Below are positions 8,020-20,615 of a stretch of DNA of 64,000 nt, one piece after another. The translations under genes and the position numbers were made by a program. The first letter of the stretch is position 1. Every line of letters starts with the position of its first letter. The notes below the pieces were generated by a model. It saw only the letters and a program-made list of their open reading frames with translations. It was not told the DNA's origin and did no database searches. Origin of the DNA: Ochotona curzoniae (Eukaryota; Chordata; Mammalia; Lagomorpha; Ochotonidae); contig NW_024465369.1 of assembly GCF_017591425.1 (NCBI RefSeq), positions 22,412,501 to 22,476,500 on the forward strand. The letters are read 5' to 3'.

Positions 8020-11000
8020 AGTCTTTAAACATTTATTATTTTTCATGATACAGTTTCATAGATAACAGGGATTCCTCCCTTCAGCCCCTATCCTATTTTC
8101 CCTCCAACACTTTTCCCCAAATTGTTATAATGGTATAGTCCTTCAACAGTCACAAGTCCATCATTCTGCTATTTAATGTTTCATGCATTGCAGATATACA
8201 CAGTGGTAGATGGTCTAGTATCCTATTGTCAAAGTATATTTCACAGTTTTATTGGAGTCCTTTTCTTTGGGGGTAGAGATGCACACTGCGACATATCTTC
8301 ATTTCCCTATACACCAGTTTTCACTATGTTGTTAATCTGTGAGAATATATGCACATACATGTTTACCTATGTATCTATTGATCTTGTGTCTTGCATGGAT
8401 GTTGCCTTATATCAGAGCATAAGGTGCTTGTCCTTTGGGGATTGGCTTAGGTCACTCAGCATGGCAGTCTCCAGTTGCAACCATTGTGCTGCAGATGGTA
8501 GAATTTCTTCTTAATGGCTGTGTGATATTCCACAGAATAGATGTACCACCGTTTATTATCCATTCCTCTTTGGATGTGCATCTGGGTTGGTTCCATATCT
8601 TTGCTATTGTGGATTATGCTGCTATGCATATAGGGTTATAGGTCACTTTCTCATATGTAGATTTTACTTCCTTTGGATATATTTCCAGGAGTGGGATAGC
8701 TAGGTCATAAGATAGATTGCTTCTCAGTTTTCTTAGCACTTTCCATCCTGACTTCCATAGTGGCTGTACTGGCCTACATTCCTACCAGCAGTGGAGAAGG
8801 GTGCCTTTTCCCCTACATCCACACCAGCAGGTATTGTTGGTAGAGTTCTGAATGTAGGCCAATCCCACTGGAGTTAGGTAGAATCTCAATGTGGCTCTTA
8901 TTTGTATTTCCTTAATAGGTAGGGAGCTTGGGCTTTTTTTTTTTTTATGTCTATTAGCCATTTGAATTTGTTCCTTTGAAAAATGCCTGTTCATCTACTT
9001 TGTTCCTTTCTTAAGAGGGTTGTTTGTTTTGCTGTCGTTACATTTCTGAAGCTCTTTGTAAATCCTGAATATTAGTGCCTTACCAGCTGTGTAGTGAGCA
9101 AGGATATGCTCCCATTCTGTTGGCTTGTTTGCTGTGATGATTGCTTCCTTTGCTGTACAGAAGCTTTTTAGCTTCATGTAGTGCCATTTGTTAATTTTGG
9201 CTTTGACTGCCTTTGCATTTGGTGACTTTTCTAAATTTTTGCCTGCACTTACATCTTGTTGAGGCTTCCTATATTTTCCTCTAATAGCTTGATGGTTTCT
9301 GGGTGTAGATTTAAGTCCTTGATACATTTAGAGCTGATTTTTCTATAAGGTGGCAGGCAAGGGTCTTGCTGCTTACTTCTGCAGACTGCTATCCAGTTGT
9401 CCCAGCAGTTTGTTGAGGAGACCAAACTTTCCTCCTGGATTATTTTTAGTTTCTTGTCAAAGTTGTTTGTGCATCTGTGGGCTCATTTCTGGGGTTTCTA
9501 TTTCTATTCCATTAATCATCTTCTGTTTCTGTACTCGTACCAGGCTGTTTTGTTTACCACCACTCTGTAACATGCTTTGAGATCTGGAATTGTGATCCCT
9601 CCAGCTTAATTTTTATTCTTGAGGATAGCTTTGGTTATTTGTGGTCTCTTGTGTTCCCAGATGAACTGTATCATTTTTTTCCAGCTCTGAGAAGAATGTT
9701 ACTGGGATTTTGTTTGGGATTACATTGAATCTGTATATGGCTTTAGTAATATTGACATTTTGATTATGTTGATACTACTGATGTAGGAACAATGTAAATT
9801 TCTCCATCTTTTAATGTCTTATTTTACTTTAAAAAGTACTTTGTAATTTCATCATAGAGGTTCTCCCCTTTAGACTTATTCCAAGATACTTAAGATTCTT
9901 TACTATTATAAAGGGAACTGTACTTACAAGTTTTTTCTCAACCATGGAGTTATTTGTGTATATTAATGCCATTGAATTATGTTCATAAATTGTGTATCTT
10001 GGTAACCTGCCAAAGTTTTTTTATGAGTTCTAATAGTCTCTTTATTGAGTCTTTAGGTTCTCCTGTATATAGAATCATGTCATTTGTGAACAGGGATGAT
10101 TTTAATTTTTCATTTCTGATTCAAATTTCTTCCATTTCTTTTTCTTGCTTAGTAGCTCTAGTGAGAACTATGTTGAGAAGCAATGGTGAAAGTGGACATC
10201 CTTGTCTTGTTCCAGATCTTAGTGGAAAAGCTTCCAGTTTTTCCCTGTTCAGTATGATGCAGGCAGCAAGTGTTCATCTATTGCGTTGTGAAATGGTGTT
10301 GGTAGATGCCTTCTCTGCATCTATTGAGATGATTATAAGGTTGATGTGTGTATGGTAAAACATCCCTGCATGCCAGGGATACATCTACTTTGTCCAGGTG
10401 AATGATCTGTCTGATGTATTGTTGGATTCTGTTGGCTAGTATTTTGCTGTGGATTTTTGTCTGTTCATCAGGGATTTGGGTCTGTATTTCTTTCTATGTT
10501 GTGTCTATCTGGCTTTGGTACTAAGGTGTTGCTGGCTTCATGAAAAGAGCTTGGAAGAATTGCCTCCTTTTCTATTGTTTTGAATGGCTTGAAATGTTTG
10601 GAATTTTGCAGGGCTTTTCTTGGTTGGGAGGGATTTAATTATGGATTCAATCTTCATCTTGGTTATAGGTCTATTTAGATTTTTAATTACCACATGATTC
10701 AATTTTGAGAAATTGTATGTGTCCAAAAATATCCAATTCTTCTGGGTCTTATGATTTGTTGGCATATAGTTACTTGTAATAGTTCCTAATTATTCTATGT
10801 ATGTCTGAAGTATCTGTTGTATTTTTTTATAATCTTTGATTCCATAGGTTTGTATCTTTGCCCTCCTTTTTTTTGATTAGCTGGGGAATCTGTTGATTTT
10901 TTCAAAGAGCTAGCTCTTTAATTCATTGAGCTTATGTATAGTTCTTTTGGTCTCTGTTTGGTTTATTTCCTCCCTTTTTTGGTTATTTCTTTTTCTCTGC

Positions 11001-11095
11001 TAATCTTGTGATTATTTTGCTATTATTTTTCTACGTCCTTCAGACATATGCTTAGCCCATTTATGTGATAGCTTTCTAGTTTCTTGACATGCACA
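8020..11095 (-). mobile_element. 5'-truncated L1 LINE (ORF2 part and 3' end), dead
   Basis: The minus strand carries L1 ORF2 in pieces. 10538-10765 encodes the LNRPIT...LPTKKSP segment before the reverse transcriptase. 8995-9327 encodes KINKWHYMKLKSFCTAKEA, PTEWEHILAHYT and RIYKELQK. 8782-8994 encodes MNRHFSKEQIQ, LTPVG and GTLLHCW. The catalytic FADD-type motif near 10072-10090 reads FTND, and frameshifts and stops break the frame. ORF1 and the 5' UTR are absent; no target duplication was found. The outer limit near 11095 is approximate. Confidence 0.88.
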
Positions 11096-12933
11096 ACTTG
11101 CTGTGGTAAACTGCCCCACCTCCCCACCTCCCACCAGGGAGCCTTTGCCACAGAACTCAAAATTGTGCCCAATGTAGCTTTAGTGGGGCTCTAGACCATG
11201 AAATTTATCCTGTTTCCATACTCATTTGCTAGGGATCTGCCCCTGTGCTGCTACTCATCATCAGATTAGAAAAATCAACAGGATCCTCAGTTCTGTGGCA
11301 AGATTCTCCTCCTGGCATCTAGTAATCTCCCCTTCCCAACTGATTGCCAGTGGAGCTCCAATCACTACTGGGATATTTGCGCATTCTCTTCAAACATTCC
11401 TGACATTGTAATCCTATCAATAAGAGTTTTGCTCACACCTGCAACATTTGTATATTTATAAATTATAATTACATCCTTGTTTAGTAAGAAGCTATTTGCA
11501 TTATAAAATACACATAAGTAGAAATAAATGACAAGTAAACATGTTAGAAATTGTAATACTTTCTTCCTCCGTCCCTAGAGGTCACCTTGCACCCTCTGCT
11601 TCTGAGACTTTTGGTTTTGAAAGACAACAGTCTAGAGGAAGAAGCACATAGCAGTGTTTGAAGGAGGTTGCCCAGTTTTGTGGATTGGTGTGTACATGAG
11701 AAACTGATACAGAAGTAAACTGCCAAGCAGATTGCCTGTAGGAGGTTTGGGGAGTAAACCAGAATGCCAGCCTTGGCCGTCAGTCTAAAAATATTAATGA
11801 AGTATCACAAACCAAACTAGTAAGGATTAAAGTGTCCCTCATTGGAAACTTCCTCATAACTGATAGTGTTGGACACTAGGGAATAGAGGAGAAGTAGTTC
11901 ATACGCAAGGAATGCTTAATTGAAAGGCATTTTAACTAACGGAAAGGATTAAACCTGAATGGAGTGGTAGTGAAATCAAGTTGATCACTTGGAAGTGAGG
12001 AAGTGGAAGTAAGATGACATCATTGAGCTTAACCTTATTGAGGGGTGTGGGCGTCAGATCAGAGGTCATGGGGAGATGACTATTCCTGGCTTCCGCAAGA
12101 GACCAGGATGGAGGTTGGCCAAAAACTGGAAAGGCAGGATGAGGGCTTAGAGTGCTTTGAGGTGCTAGGCTCTCTTTAATGTGGAGTGCTTGTTGGTAAA
12201 TTATTCCTCCGTTCCCCACAACTTGACATTGTCTACAATTGTCAAATCGTTTATCTGTGTCTGTGTTTAAAAGCTCAAGTGATATGTTTATATAAGGTCA
12301 TATGTAAAAACTTAATGAGTTAGGCTAGCCCCTGCTCACCTAGGAAGACTACTACTACAGTACTCACAGGCAGAATACACCAGCCTTGCAACCCCAGTAA
12401 CTAATTCCAACCTAAACAAGGATATGAACAGGATTTGGTTTGGGATGATGGTTGTGGTTGGCTGATAATCCATACCTTCTATTGATTTTAGGGATTGGAT
12501 TTAGCCACTGAAGTAAGTTGGTAATTTCAGTCAGATGTATAATTGCAACAATTGTTTCTTAAAGAAGTGAAAGCAGGCTGAAGAAGTTCGTTGGTGAATT
12601 GCTTAAAGCTCCAAATCTGTTTTCAGAATGTTAAAGCTATGACGATAGTACTGAAAAGAAGATAGACTCTGACAGCATTTCAACAGTTGTGGACTATCCA
12701 CATGTAAGGTATTCCTGCATTATTGGTGTATATTTGGCAAAAGCATTTGATAGCATATGGAAGAGGGATGCTTCTGGAAATAGGTGGACCGGTAGGAAAG
12801 AGCCAGAGGAAACAACAAATGTGGGATGCTAGTAGGTAACTGTGTTCAAGCACTTCCTTGCAAAATGGGTTCTACAGGGACCTAGTCTTTGGTGAATTCT
12901 ATGCCAGAGAAGTTTTCTTTGTAAAAAGTAATG
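11096..12933. other. unassigned intergenic or intronic DNA
   Basis: No exon with convincing splice sites and no recognised repeat is seen. 11100-11450 is mildly GC-rich and might belong to an older LINE or LTR unit that I cannot name. Confidence 0.3.
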
Positions 12934-13222
12934 TTTTTTTTTTTTTCATCTATTTGGAAGCTGAGAGAGAAATACTTTCCATCTGCTGCCTCACTCTGCA
13001 AATGCCTGCAATATCTGTGGCTAGACTGGGCTGAAGCTGGGAAGCTGGAACTCACTCAGTCCAGGGCTTTTATGTGGATGGCAGGGGGCCTAGATGCTTG
13101 AGCTATCATCTGCTGCCTCCAGACTGTGTTAGCAGGAAGCTGGATCAGAAGTGGAGTAGCCAGGAATTGAACCAGCATTTGAATGTGGAGTGCAGCTGCT
13201 GGTGCTGTGTTGCATACCTTCA
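12934..13222 (-). mobile_element. CSINE, old copy
   Basis: The poly-T tail at 12934-12946 is followed by the reversed body (tccatctgctgcctcactc, ggaagctggatcagaagtgg) and a decayed head. Confidence 0.75.
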
Positions 13223-13394
13223 CCTGAAGTTTGTTACTACTACTGTTCTCTGAATAATTTTGTAAGTATTCCTAGCCTCATTTTACATAAAAAATATCTA
13301 GTCACTTTTATAGCCACTTAGGTGATGTATTTGTGACTTACAGGAAAGTTGAGAAATGCTGTATTTGGCAAATTCAGTCATCCTTCTAATTACT

Positions 13395-13700
13395 CAGAGT
13401 GGATTAGTTTTAGAACTTTTGTGCATACCCAGATCCTCAAATGCTCAAGTCCCTTGTGCAAAATTACATGGTATTTGCTTGTAACCTACACAGTCCTGCT
13501 ATATACATTTGAGTCATCCTGGAACTACTTAGGCTACCTGGTACTGCAGAATGCTGTGTACAGAGCTGTTCTGTACTGAGGGATTTGTGACAAGGGAGAC
13601 AAGCCTGTGGTCAGTACAGATCCAGTTTTTGTCAGTGGGTTGAGTGTGTGGATGCAGAACCCACATGTAGGGAAGGCTGGCTCTAAAAGCACCAGGAATA
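13395..13700 (+). mobile_element. Tigger-like (TcMar) non-autonomous DNA transposon
   Basis: The run 'atcctcaaatgctcaagtcc', 'acatggtatttgcttgtaacct', and later 'gtcagtacagatcc' with 'tggatgcagaaccca' follows a known mammalian Tigger/MER-type consensus. A second copy lies at 30790-31060. The subfamily is not determined. Confidence 0.5.
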
Positions 13701-14117
13701 GAATCAGGAGTCCTTGAGAAAAATGGCCTCACTACAAACGTGAATCAAAATCATGCTGCTTCCAGGAACATGAGTCATGAGGACGATGCAAGCCTGCCCT
13801 TCCTCGCCCTCTGAATGGAAGGTCATGGGAGCCTAGTGGATATTCCTGGACCGTGGCAGGCATGCCCTAAACCCTGTGAGCCCCTTTGCCATTATTGTAC
13901 GATCAAGAATTTAATACACAGAGTTCTAGTGTACAGGCCAGTTTGCAGTGCCCAGGCCCATTTCAAGGAGGTGGGAAGGGAACAATCACTTGGGACTATA
14001 GATTCGTAGAAATGAAGGAAGGTCTTTGGAAAAAAAATGTTCTCTGAGTGGCCTTTGGAGGTTTTCTTTCTCACACTGGCCTCAATTTCCTTATCTGAAA
14101 ATGGAAGATGGGCTTAT

Positions 14118-14406
14118 TAAAATACTCACACATTTTTGGGGGTTGGGGGTGGGAAGCAGATGGAACTCTTTGATCCGCTGCTTTAATCCCCAAATATCCA
14201 CAGTGGTGGGGCTGGGCCAGCTTGAGCCTGGGAGCTTGGGAGCTCGATCCAGGTCCCCAGGCGGGTGCTTGGGACTCGAAGGCTTGAGCAATCACTTGCT
14301 GCTTCCCAGGACCTGGTGTCAGAAGCAGGGCATCAAACTCAGGTTCTCTGATATGAAACATGATCATCTTAATAGGAATCTTAATGCCTGAGCCAAATGC
14401 CTGGCC
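14118..14406 (-). mobile_element. CSINE, old copy
   Basis: The reversed CSINE body (cagatggaactctttgatccgctg..., caatcacttgctgcttccc) ends with the head remnant 'gcctgagccaaatgcctggcc'. Confidence 0.7.
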
Positions 14407-14509
14407 TGAAAGAAAGGGTTATTAGAGTCATCTTGCCAAGCTCCTCCTGGTTCTGAATGAGCCTGAGTGAAAGGGAGAGTGACTTTATTTAACACTCCCT
14501 GCCATAGCT

Positions 14510-14695
14510 GTTCCAGGGCCTTTATGCACAGTCGTTTCCTTCAATCCTTCGTTAGTTCATTTACTCTCTAAGTGGTGTTCATGAGATAAGGTTTAGGGTC
14601 AACCTGACACCCACTCTGTATGTGAGAGTGAGTAGTGTGCAAAGGTCACTTGGCTCCCACTAGTACATGGCTGAGTTGGGATTCATTGGAAAGGG
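14510..14695 (-). mobile_element. MIR SINE
   Basis: The reversed MIR core is visible: 'tgtgcaaaggtcacttggct...agtacatggctgagttgggattc', preceded by a degenerate 'gataaggtttagg' region. Confidence 0.45.
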
Positions 14696-14716
14696 TCATA
14701 GTATACTAACTATATT

Positions 14717-14732
14717 GTTCCTTATAAGTTTT
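14717..14732. repeat. 16 bp target duplication of the 14.7 kb CSINE
   Basis: GTTCCTTATAAGTTTT is repeated exactly at 15064-15079, so this CSINE is a recent insertion. Confidence 0.9.
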
Positions 14733-15063
14733 TTTTTTTAAAGATTTATTTTTATTATTTTTTTATTGGAAAGGCGGATATACAGAGAGGAGAGACAGAG
14801 AGGAAGATCTTCTGTCCGATTATTCACTCCCCAAGTGAGCGCAACGGGCCGATACTATGCCGATCCGAAGCCAGGAGCCTCTTCCGGATCTCCCACGCGG
14901 GTGCAGGGTCCCAAAGCTTTGGGCCGTCCTCGATTGCTTTCCCAGGCCACAGGCAGGGAGCTGGAAGGGAAGTGGGGCTGCCGGGATTAGAACCGGCGCC
15001 CACATGGGATCCCGGGCGTGCAAGGCGAGGACCTTTAACCTCTTGCGCCACCGCGCCGGGCCC
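14733..15063 (-). mobile_element. CSINE, young full-length copy
   Basis: It is full length with an intact head (reversed 'gcgccaccgcgccgggccc'), B box and long tail, many CpGs kept, and a perfect 16 bp target duplication. Confidence 0.97.
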
Positions 15064-15181
15064 GTTCCTTATAAGTTTTGAGTGAAAGGAAAACAAGTCA
15101 CCATTTGGGGGTATTGAAATTATCCTCTGTTCTCCAATCTTGTTTTCTCACAGATTGCTTAGCGGTATATAAACTTTTCTT

Positions 15182-15508
15182 TAAAAAAGACTTAGTAATT
15201 TGAAAAGCAGAGTTAGAGATGGAGAGAGAGTTGGAGAGAGAGAGAATTCTATCTGTTGGTTTACTCCCCAGATTGCCACACTGACCAGAGTGGGACCAGC
15301 CCTAAATGAGAAGCCAGGAGCTCCATCTCTGTCTCTCAGGACTGGGAGGACTCAAGGACTAGGAACTCAAGGATGGAGGCCAGCTTCCATTGCCTTCCCA
15401 GGCCCATTAGCAGGGAACTAGATTGAAAGTGGAGTGACTGGGACTCACATGGGATGCCAGGGTGGCAGATGGCAACTTAGCTTGCCGGACTACAACGCCA
15501 ACTGCCAT
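15182..15508 (-). mobile_element. CSINE, old copy
   Basis: The reversed tail and GA-rich segment (15215-15245) are followed by the body with 'ggttgactccccag'-like and 'tcacatgggatgccagg' motifs. Confidence 0.75.
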
Positions 15509-17989
15509 AAGCATTTTAACAAACGGAAGTGAAATTTTGACCTCTGATGAAGAAGCGCCCTTTGTTGACTTACTGAGATATGAGGGAAAGCAGTAAATGT
15601 CACTCATGATTTTGCTTGAGTTTTGTGAGACCATGAGAAAGAAGACACTGGATTTCAAACTAGCTTTTTAAAAGCTAATTGGTAGGACTCACCTGGGCGA
15701 ATTGGGTGTAAATACCCATGGTGATTTCAGTCTGTGTCAACATTGGGCTTCCCAGGCAGAATTCTGATAGACTTGCCTGCCTGCCCACTGGAAATGCAGG
15801 GTGAGTAAACCTGTCCCAGTGAGGCTCCACCGTGGAGCAAAGTGCACCCACGCTTCACCGTGTGTTTCCTGAGAGGGATGTGGACTGCAGGACGATGGAG
15901 AGAATGGCTGAGACCCTGTTGCCAGTTGCTGTTCCCAGGTTTCATGGGTTACGAACTCACCGGATCTTAGAGAAGCCTACAGGGAACAGATGGGAAGAGG
16001 CCCAGGTGGTGAGCCAAAGGGCTGCTCTCCTGGCAGAAGGAACCAAGTACCAGGGGGATCCTCATTCTGCTCCCCCCCTCAATAATAAGAGCTTTTCTGT
16101 TGCTCAAATTCAATATCATTCTGCATAAATTGTTTTTGTTTTCTATTCAAGGTGGCAGATTTTGTAAAAGTGATGCTGGGCTTAAAAAAAAGAGAGAGAA
16201 GCAGAGAAGCCAAAACCCCCTTAACCTCATTGCTGAAGTCAGTCCTGCTGCTGTTTCTGTTGGGGTAGAAGTCAGAATGAGGTGTTCTCTGTGCGTGAGG
16301 GAGCTTCTAAAGCTTTGTGGAAAATGGAACCCAAAGTGCAAAGGTTTATAAAGGCTCTGCATGTGAGAAATTCTCAAATATTTTGTGGGAAATGTGGACA
16401 GAAAGCTAGCTTCACAATTGTCTTGCATCAGAATAAATTACTACCTTTGCATTCCATTTCCCCCACAAACTTTCTTGGAGTATCCAGTGTAATGTGAAAA
16501 GCATCTTACGTGCTAACAGCAAGATCTTTGAACCCTAGCTGAAACAGATATCTTGGAACCATAAGGTACCTTGCACTTGCTGTCTTTGGGGATGATGAGT
16601 AGATTCTGGATATCATATGAGCACAAACCACCACTTGGCACAGGGCTGCAGGATTTGGCCATGCAGGATACCCAGTGTTACATTCTCCCCTTGTATGCTC
16701 TTCTTTGCCAACAGGAGTTAAAGGGAGACTAAAACTTCCATGGGAAACTTGTCAGTTTCTGAAGTCACGTCTTCATTCACTAATGAGTAAAACAAATCTT
16801 CCCAGCTAAATTATTCATAGGAATTACAAAACGTGTCACTTAAAGTGAATGTTGGGATATTCAGGTCATTCAGGAGGCTGTGGTTAAAAATAAAATGACC
16901 TAAATATATAGTTCTACTTTTTGTCAGAGGGAAGTTTAAGCTTTTAATTTTTGCTTGACATTGGTGCTTTTACCATTTCTCTGTGAAGTGGAAGTGGATA
17001 TTCTTCTAAATGAAGACAAAGTATTCCTTTTTGCTGGAGCTTCCTTGAAGCATGCCTATGGGTCTATATTTTGAGCCAGCCCATGTGGATTGCTGGGCTT
17101 GCTGATGCACGCGGGTGTGTACAAGAGGGGCAGAGATGCTGGAGCAGGTTGTCAGTGAGTGACCATCCAAGAAGAACAAGACAATCCTTGTTCTTTCTGC
17201 CCCCTCTTTTCCACTGTAAAGGAAGGAACTTTTGAAATAGGAACTTGTCCGACTCTGCATTCGGGCAGTAACTGGAGCATAAAATGTTGACAATCAATTA
17301 TGCATTTAGGGAGATGAGGCAGGCAGACATGTTGGAGGCACATTGCACTCTGTTTGGACAAAAGTAAGGCGGTTACGTCATCCTGCTGCAGGGAAATTGT
17401 GTCCCCAGAGGGTGCGATGCACAGGATAGACTCTAACTTCCTAATATGAGAAAACACAATTGAAATTTGTCCTAAGAAAAGGTTCTATCTTTAAAAAGTT
17501 GGGCTCTGTTTTTTTTTTTTTTTTTGGAAGGGGGCACATTGTTGACATATAAGCAGATAATTTAGTATTTTTTTTTTTTTGGTACAGTACTTGTCCCTGA
17601 TTTATAGTAATGTGGCAAACAGGTGGTGCATTTTCCTGGTGTGTGTGCCTCATGCGGGCCAGCTGGTAGCATCACTGCAGAGGGGGTAAGGAGAAGTGCA
17701 GATCTCTGTAAGTCCAGTGTGCAGCCTTCTGCAGGTTTTTGGGGGTCCTGGAGTGGTGGGTGTCTATATCCACTTGATGGGATACGCCTCTGAGGACTAG
17801 GCTCAGGCTGTGGAGGCTGTAGGTCCAAGCTTGTGCTGTCACTGGGCTTGGTTCCTTCCGATGGCTGTGAGGGAGGGATCTTAGCCAGCCTGTCTCTGCC
17901 TCCCCAGCTTCTAGATAGCCTCTTCTTGGACCTCTTCCCATCAATGCTTCTCCAGCACTGTCTCTATGTCCAGCTCAGTTCCACCTTTC
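15509..17989. other. unassigned DNA with two poly-T runs
   Basis: No supported exon or named repeat is seen. Poly-T tracts near 17509-17525 and 17568-17580 bracket a short segment and could be tails of unrecognised retroposons. Confidence 0.3.
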
Positions 17990-18212
17990 CCCATTTGTTT
18001 TTATTTGAAAAACAGAGAGAGGAGAGAAATTTCTAGAGAAATCTTCTGTCTGTTAGAAGGACTAGGGCATTCTCTACTGTATTCCCAGACCACCAGAAGG
18101 AAATTACATTGGCAGTGGAGCTGCCAGGACTTGAGGTGACATCCACAGGATGTTGGCATCATCGGCAGAGGCATAGTCTGCTATGTCATGATGCAGGGTC
18201 CTGGCCCGCTAG
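17990..18212 (-). mobile_element. CSINE, old shortened copy
   Basis: The reversed tail (tttgtttttatttgaaaaacag), the 'aaatcttctgtctgtt' block and the terminal 'gggtcctggccc' head remain; the middle is shortened. Confidence 0.6.
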
Positions 18213-20444
18213 GTTTTTTTGTTTGTTTTGAATGAGGAAACATTCATAGTGGATTAGGATCCACACTGGTGACCTCATTGTCACTTGATTACTTCTTTGC
18301 AAAGTCCCAATGTCTGGGGCCATAGGCTGTGTTGCTGGGCACCAGGACCTCAACCCATGACCCTAGAGAATTGTGTCCTTGGTTCCTCTTTGTCTCCTAA
18401 TGCAGACACTCCCACTGCTCTATTTGGTTTTTGTGTGGCTTGGACTGGGAAGGACTGGTTTCCTACTCATAAAAGTAGCCACCCTACTCCTTACCTCTTC
18501 CACCTACTGCTTCACAGAGCAAAGCCACTTCTTAGATGGTGATACTTTTGCTTGAGGATGTTTTTCGTTGAATTTTAAAAATGGGTGTCTTCTCCCTGTT
18601 TGATCTCGGCATACCAAGTGACTTGTTGTTTGAGGTATACATTGGTTTTTAAAGGAATTTAACGGTATAATCTGCCTGTGATCTTTTCCTTTTTCCGGAA
18701 CATGTTTCTGTGCCCTGGCAGGGGAAAATGATCAGTGTTGGAGAGCTTATTATATAGGACAGTGCCGGGAAGTTGCTGCCTTAACTATGAGGCATCTATA
18801 GAAATCAAAGAGCCAGGAACTTCTCCCACACCCACATTGGGGTGGGCACTCAGCATGTAGTACTTAGAAGATAAAAGATAGTAACTTTGTGACATCATTT
18901 TCAATACTATTTAAAGGAGTCTTTTACGCCAGACAATATTTGCATTCAGAATGCGCCAGTTTCAGAAATTCCCAAGTGTGAGGAAGTTTATTTTCTGAGC
19001 TAAGTGCCGTCTGTCTGACTCAAGATCGTGGGCTTTGAGGGGATGGCCCTGTAAATGTTAGCAAATAAATATTTGCAGTGAATTTGGGTTGGAAAATTGA
19101 GAATGCGTACTGGATATACTTGTTCTATCTGTTTGTTTGGTTAGTTGCTATTTCTAAAATCATTTTAAATCTGTGTATGTTTGAAGCTCGCTCGCTTGCG
19201 CTCTCATTTTTTTAATCAAAGACAGATGCCTTGGAAAGCAGCATTGTATAGAGATATAAAAATAAGACCCTTAATGGAACAGTCAGTCTCCTCTGTGTGT
19301 TTATTCACAGCCAGGTGGGACTGAGTGTATGTTTGATAGAATAGATGTGGACCAAAACCTCTTATTAGTGTTTCCTAGCATCCCACAGTCCAGAAGTAGC
19401 CAGTTTCATGGTGCTTGGCAGAAAGCCTCCCATTTTGTGTATTTGTTTAGAAAGAATGATGGCCCCACTGCCATCAACAGGTGTTAAGACTACCGGTGTC
19501 ACACTATGTTTGCCTCAGGTGCATTCCTGTGAGGCCTCACATTGGAAAGTGCTTACTGTTGTACTCCAGCTGTTGATGCTGTGCTTCCCTCACTATTATG
19601 GGATGAACAGGATGTGAATTTTGAGAACATGAGCTTACAATAACACTTGTGATCCTTGGGGGTCATTAATTTAATTCTGGAAGACAGCAGCTGGCCAGAG
19701 TGGGGATGGCAGTTTGGATGTAATCTGAAGGCTGATGCACTGGGGCCTGGTCCTGAAGTCAGCTTAGAGTTGAATGAGGAAGGAGGGAGACTTGATCTAA
19801 TTTTGGCATCTGGGAACTGAGCCCAATAGGAGGTCTTTAGGTCATTTGCGATATGCTCTTGGAAGAGAGTTCTTGAGAGCAGGTTGGTTTCGTAAGTCAA
19901 ATCTTGCTTCCTGCTTGTCGTGTGGTCTTTCGACTCTCAGACTAATGAAACTGCCTGATCTTGGACTGGAAACCTCTAAAAGTATCAGGTAAAATGAACC
20001 TTCACTCTTAGGAAGCCCCCCTCTCAGATACTATATTAACAAAAAGCTGATACGGATAGTGCTTGGTGGTGTTAAATAAGTAAACACTGGAAAACCATCA
20101 CTACCACCCATCACAAAAACTCTCATTATCCTAAGGAGAAATTCTGTACACGTCAAGAAAAAAAATAAAAAAGCTTTGTGATTCCTTTCCCTCAACCATG
20201 TAACTTCTATTCTGCCTTCTGTCTCTCTGAATTTGCCTCTTTTACATAGCTCAAATAGCAGAATCATGGCTTGGTGCCAGTGTGTCTAGTAGCTCTAGGG
20301 ATTCCTCAGTTGCATCTGTACAGCTTTCGCTATATACTGTTTTCCTTTTGATCATAACATAATTTGGTAGATAACTGAGTAACTTGAAAGAAACTGGAGA
20401 CTCTTCTGCCCTCAGGGTTCGGGGGTACTGCCAGCTAATGTCTC
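18213..20444. other. unassigned intron-like DNA
   Basis: No exon or repeat could be supported. A short CpG-containing run (gctcgctcgcttgcgctctc) lies at 19186-19205. Confidence 0.3.
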
Positions 20445-20615
20445 TGCAGCAGGTGCTATGTGCCAGATAGAGCTCTAAGCTCTATGCAGGTAATGACGTG
20501 ATGAGGTAGATACTGTTAATACCTCCGTTTCGCAGTTGGGCAACTGAGGTCCACAGAGATAAATCCATTACTTAAGGTAGTAACTAGCTAGTAGGTGGCA
20601 GAGAGCTTAAGCTCC
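20445..20615 (-). mobile_element. MIR SINE
   Basis: The sequence 'ggtgctatgtgccag', 'atgaggtagatactgttaat', 'cagttgggcaactgaggtcc' and 'agtaggtggcagag' is the MIR consensus in reverse. Confidence 0.8.

Noticed and set aside
14733..15063. tRNA-like A and B boxes
   Set aside because: They belong to CSINE heads, which derive from a tRNA; no cloverleaf or anticodon arm is present, so no tRNA gene is called.
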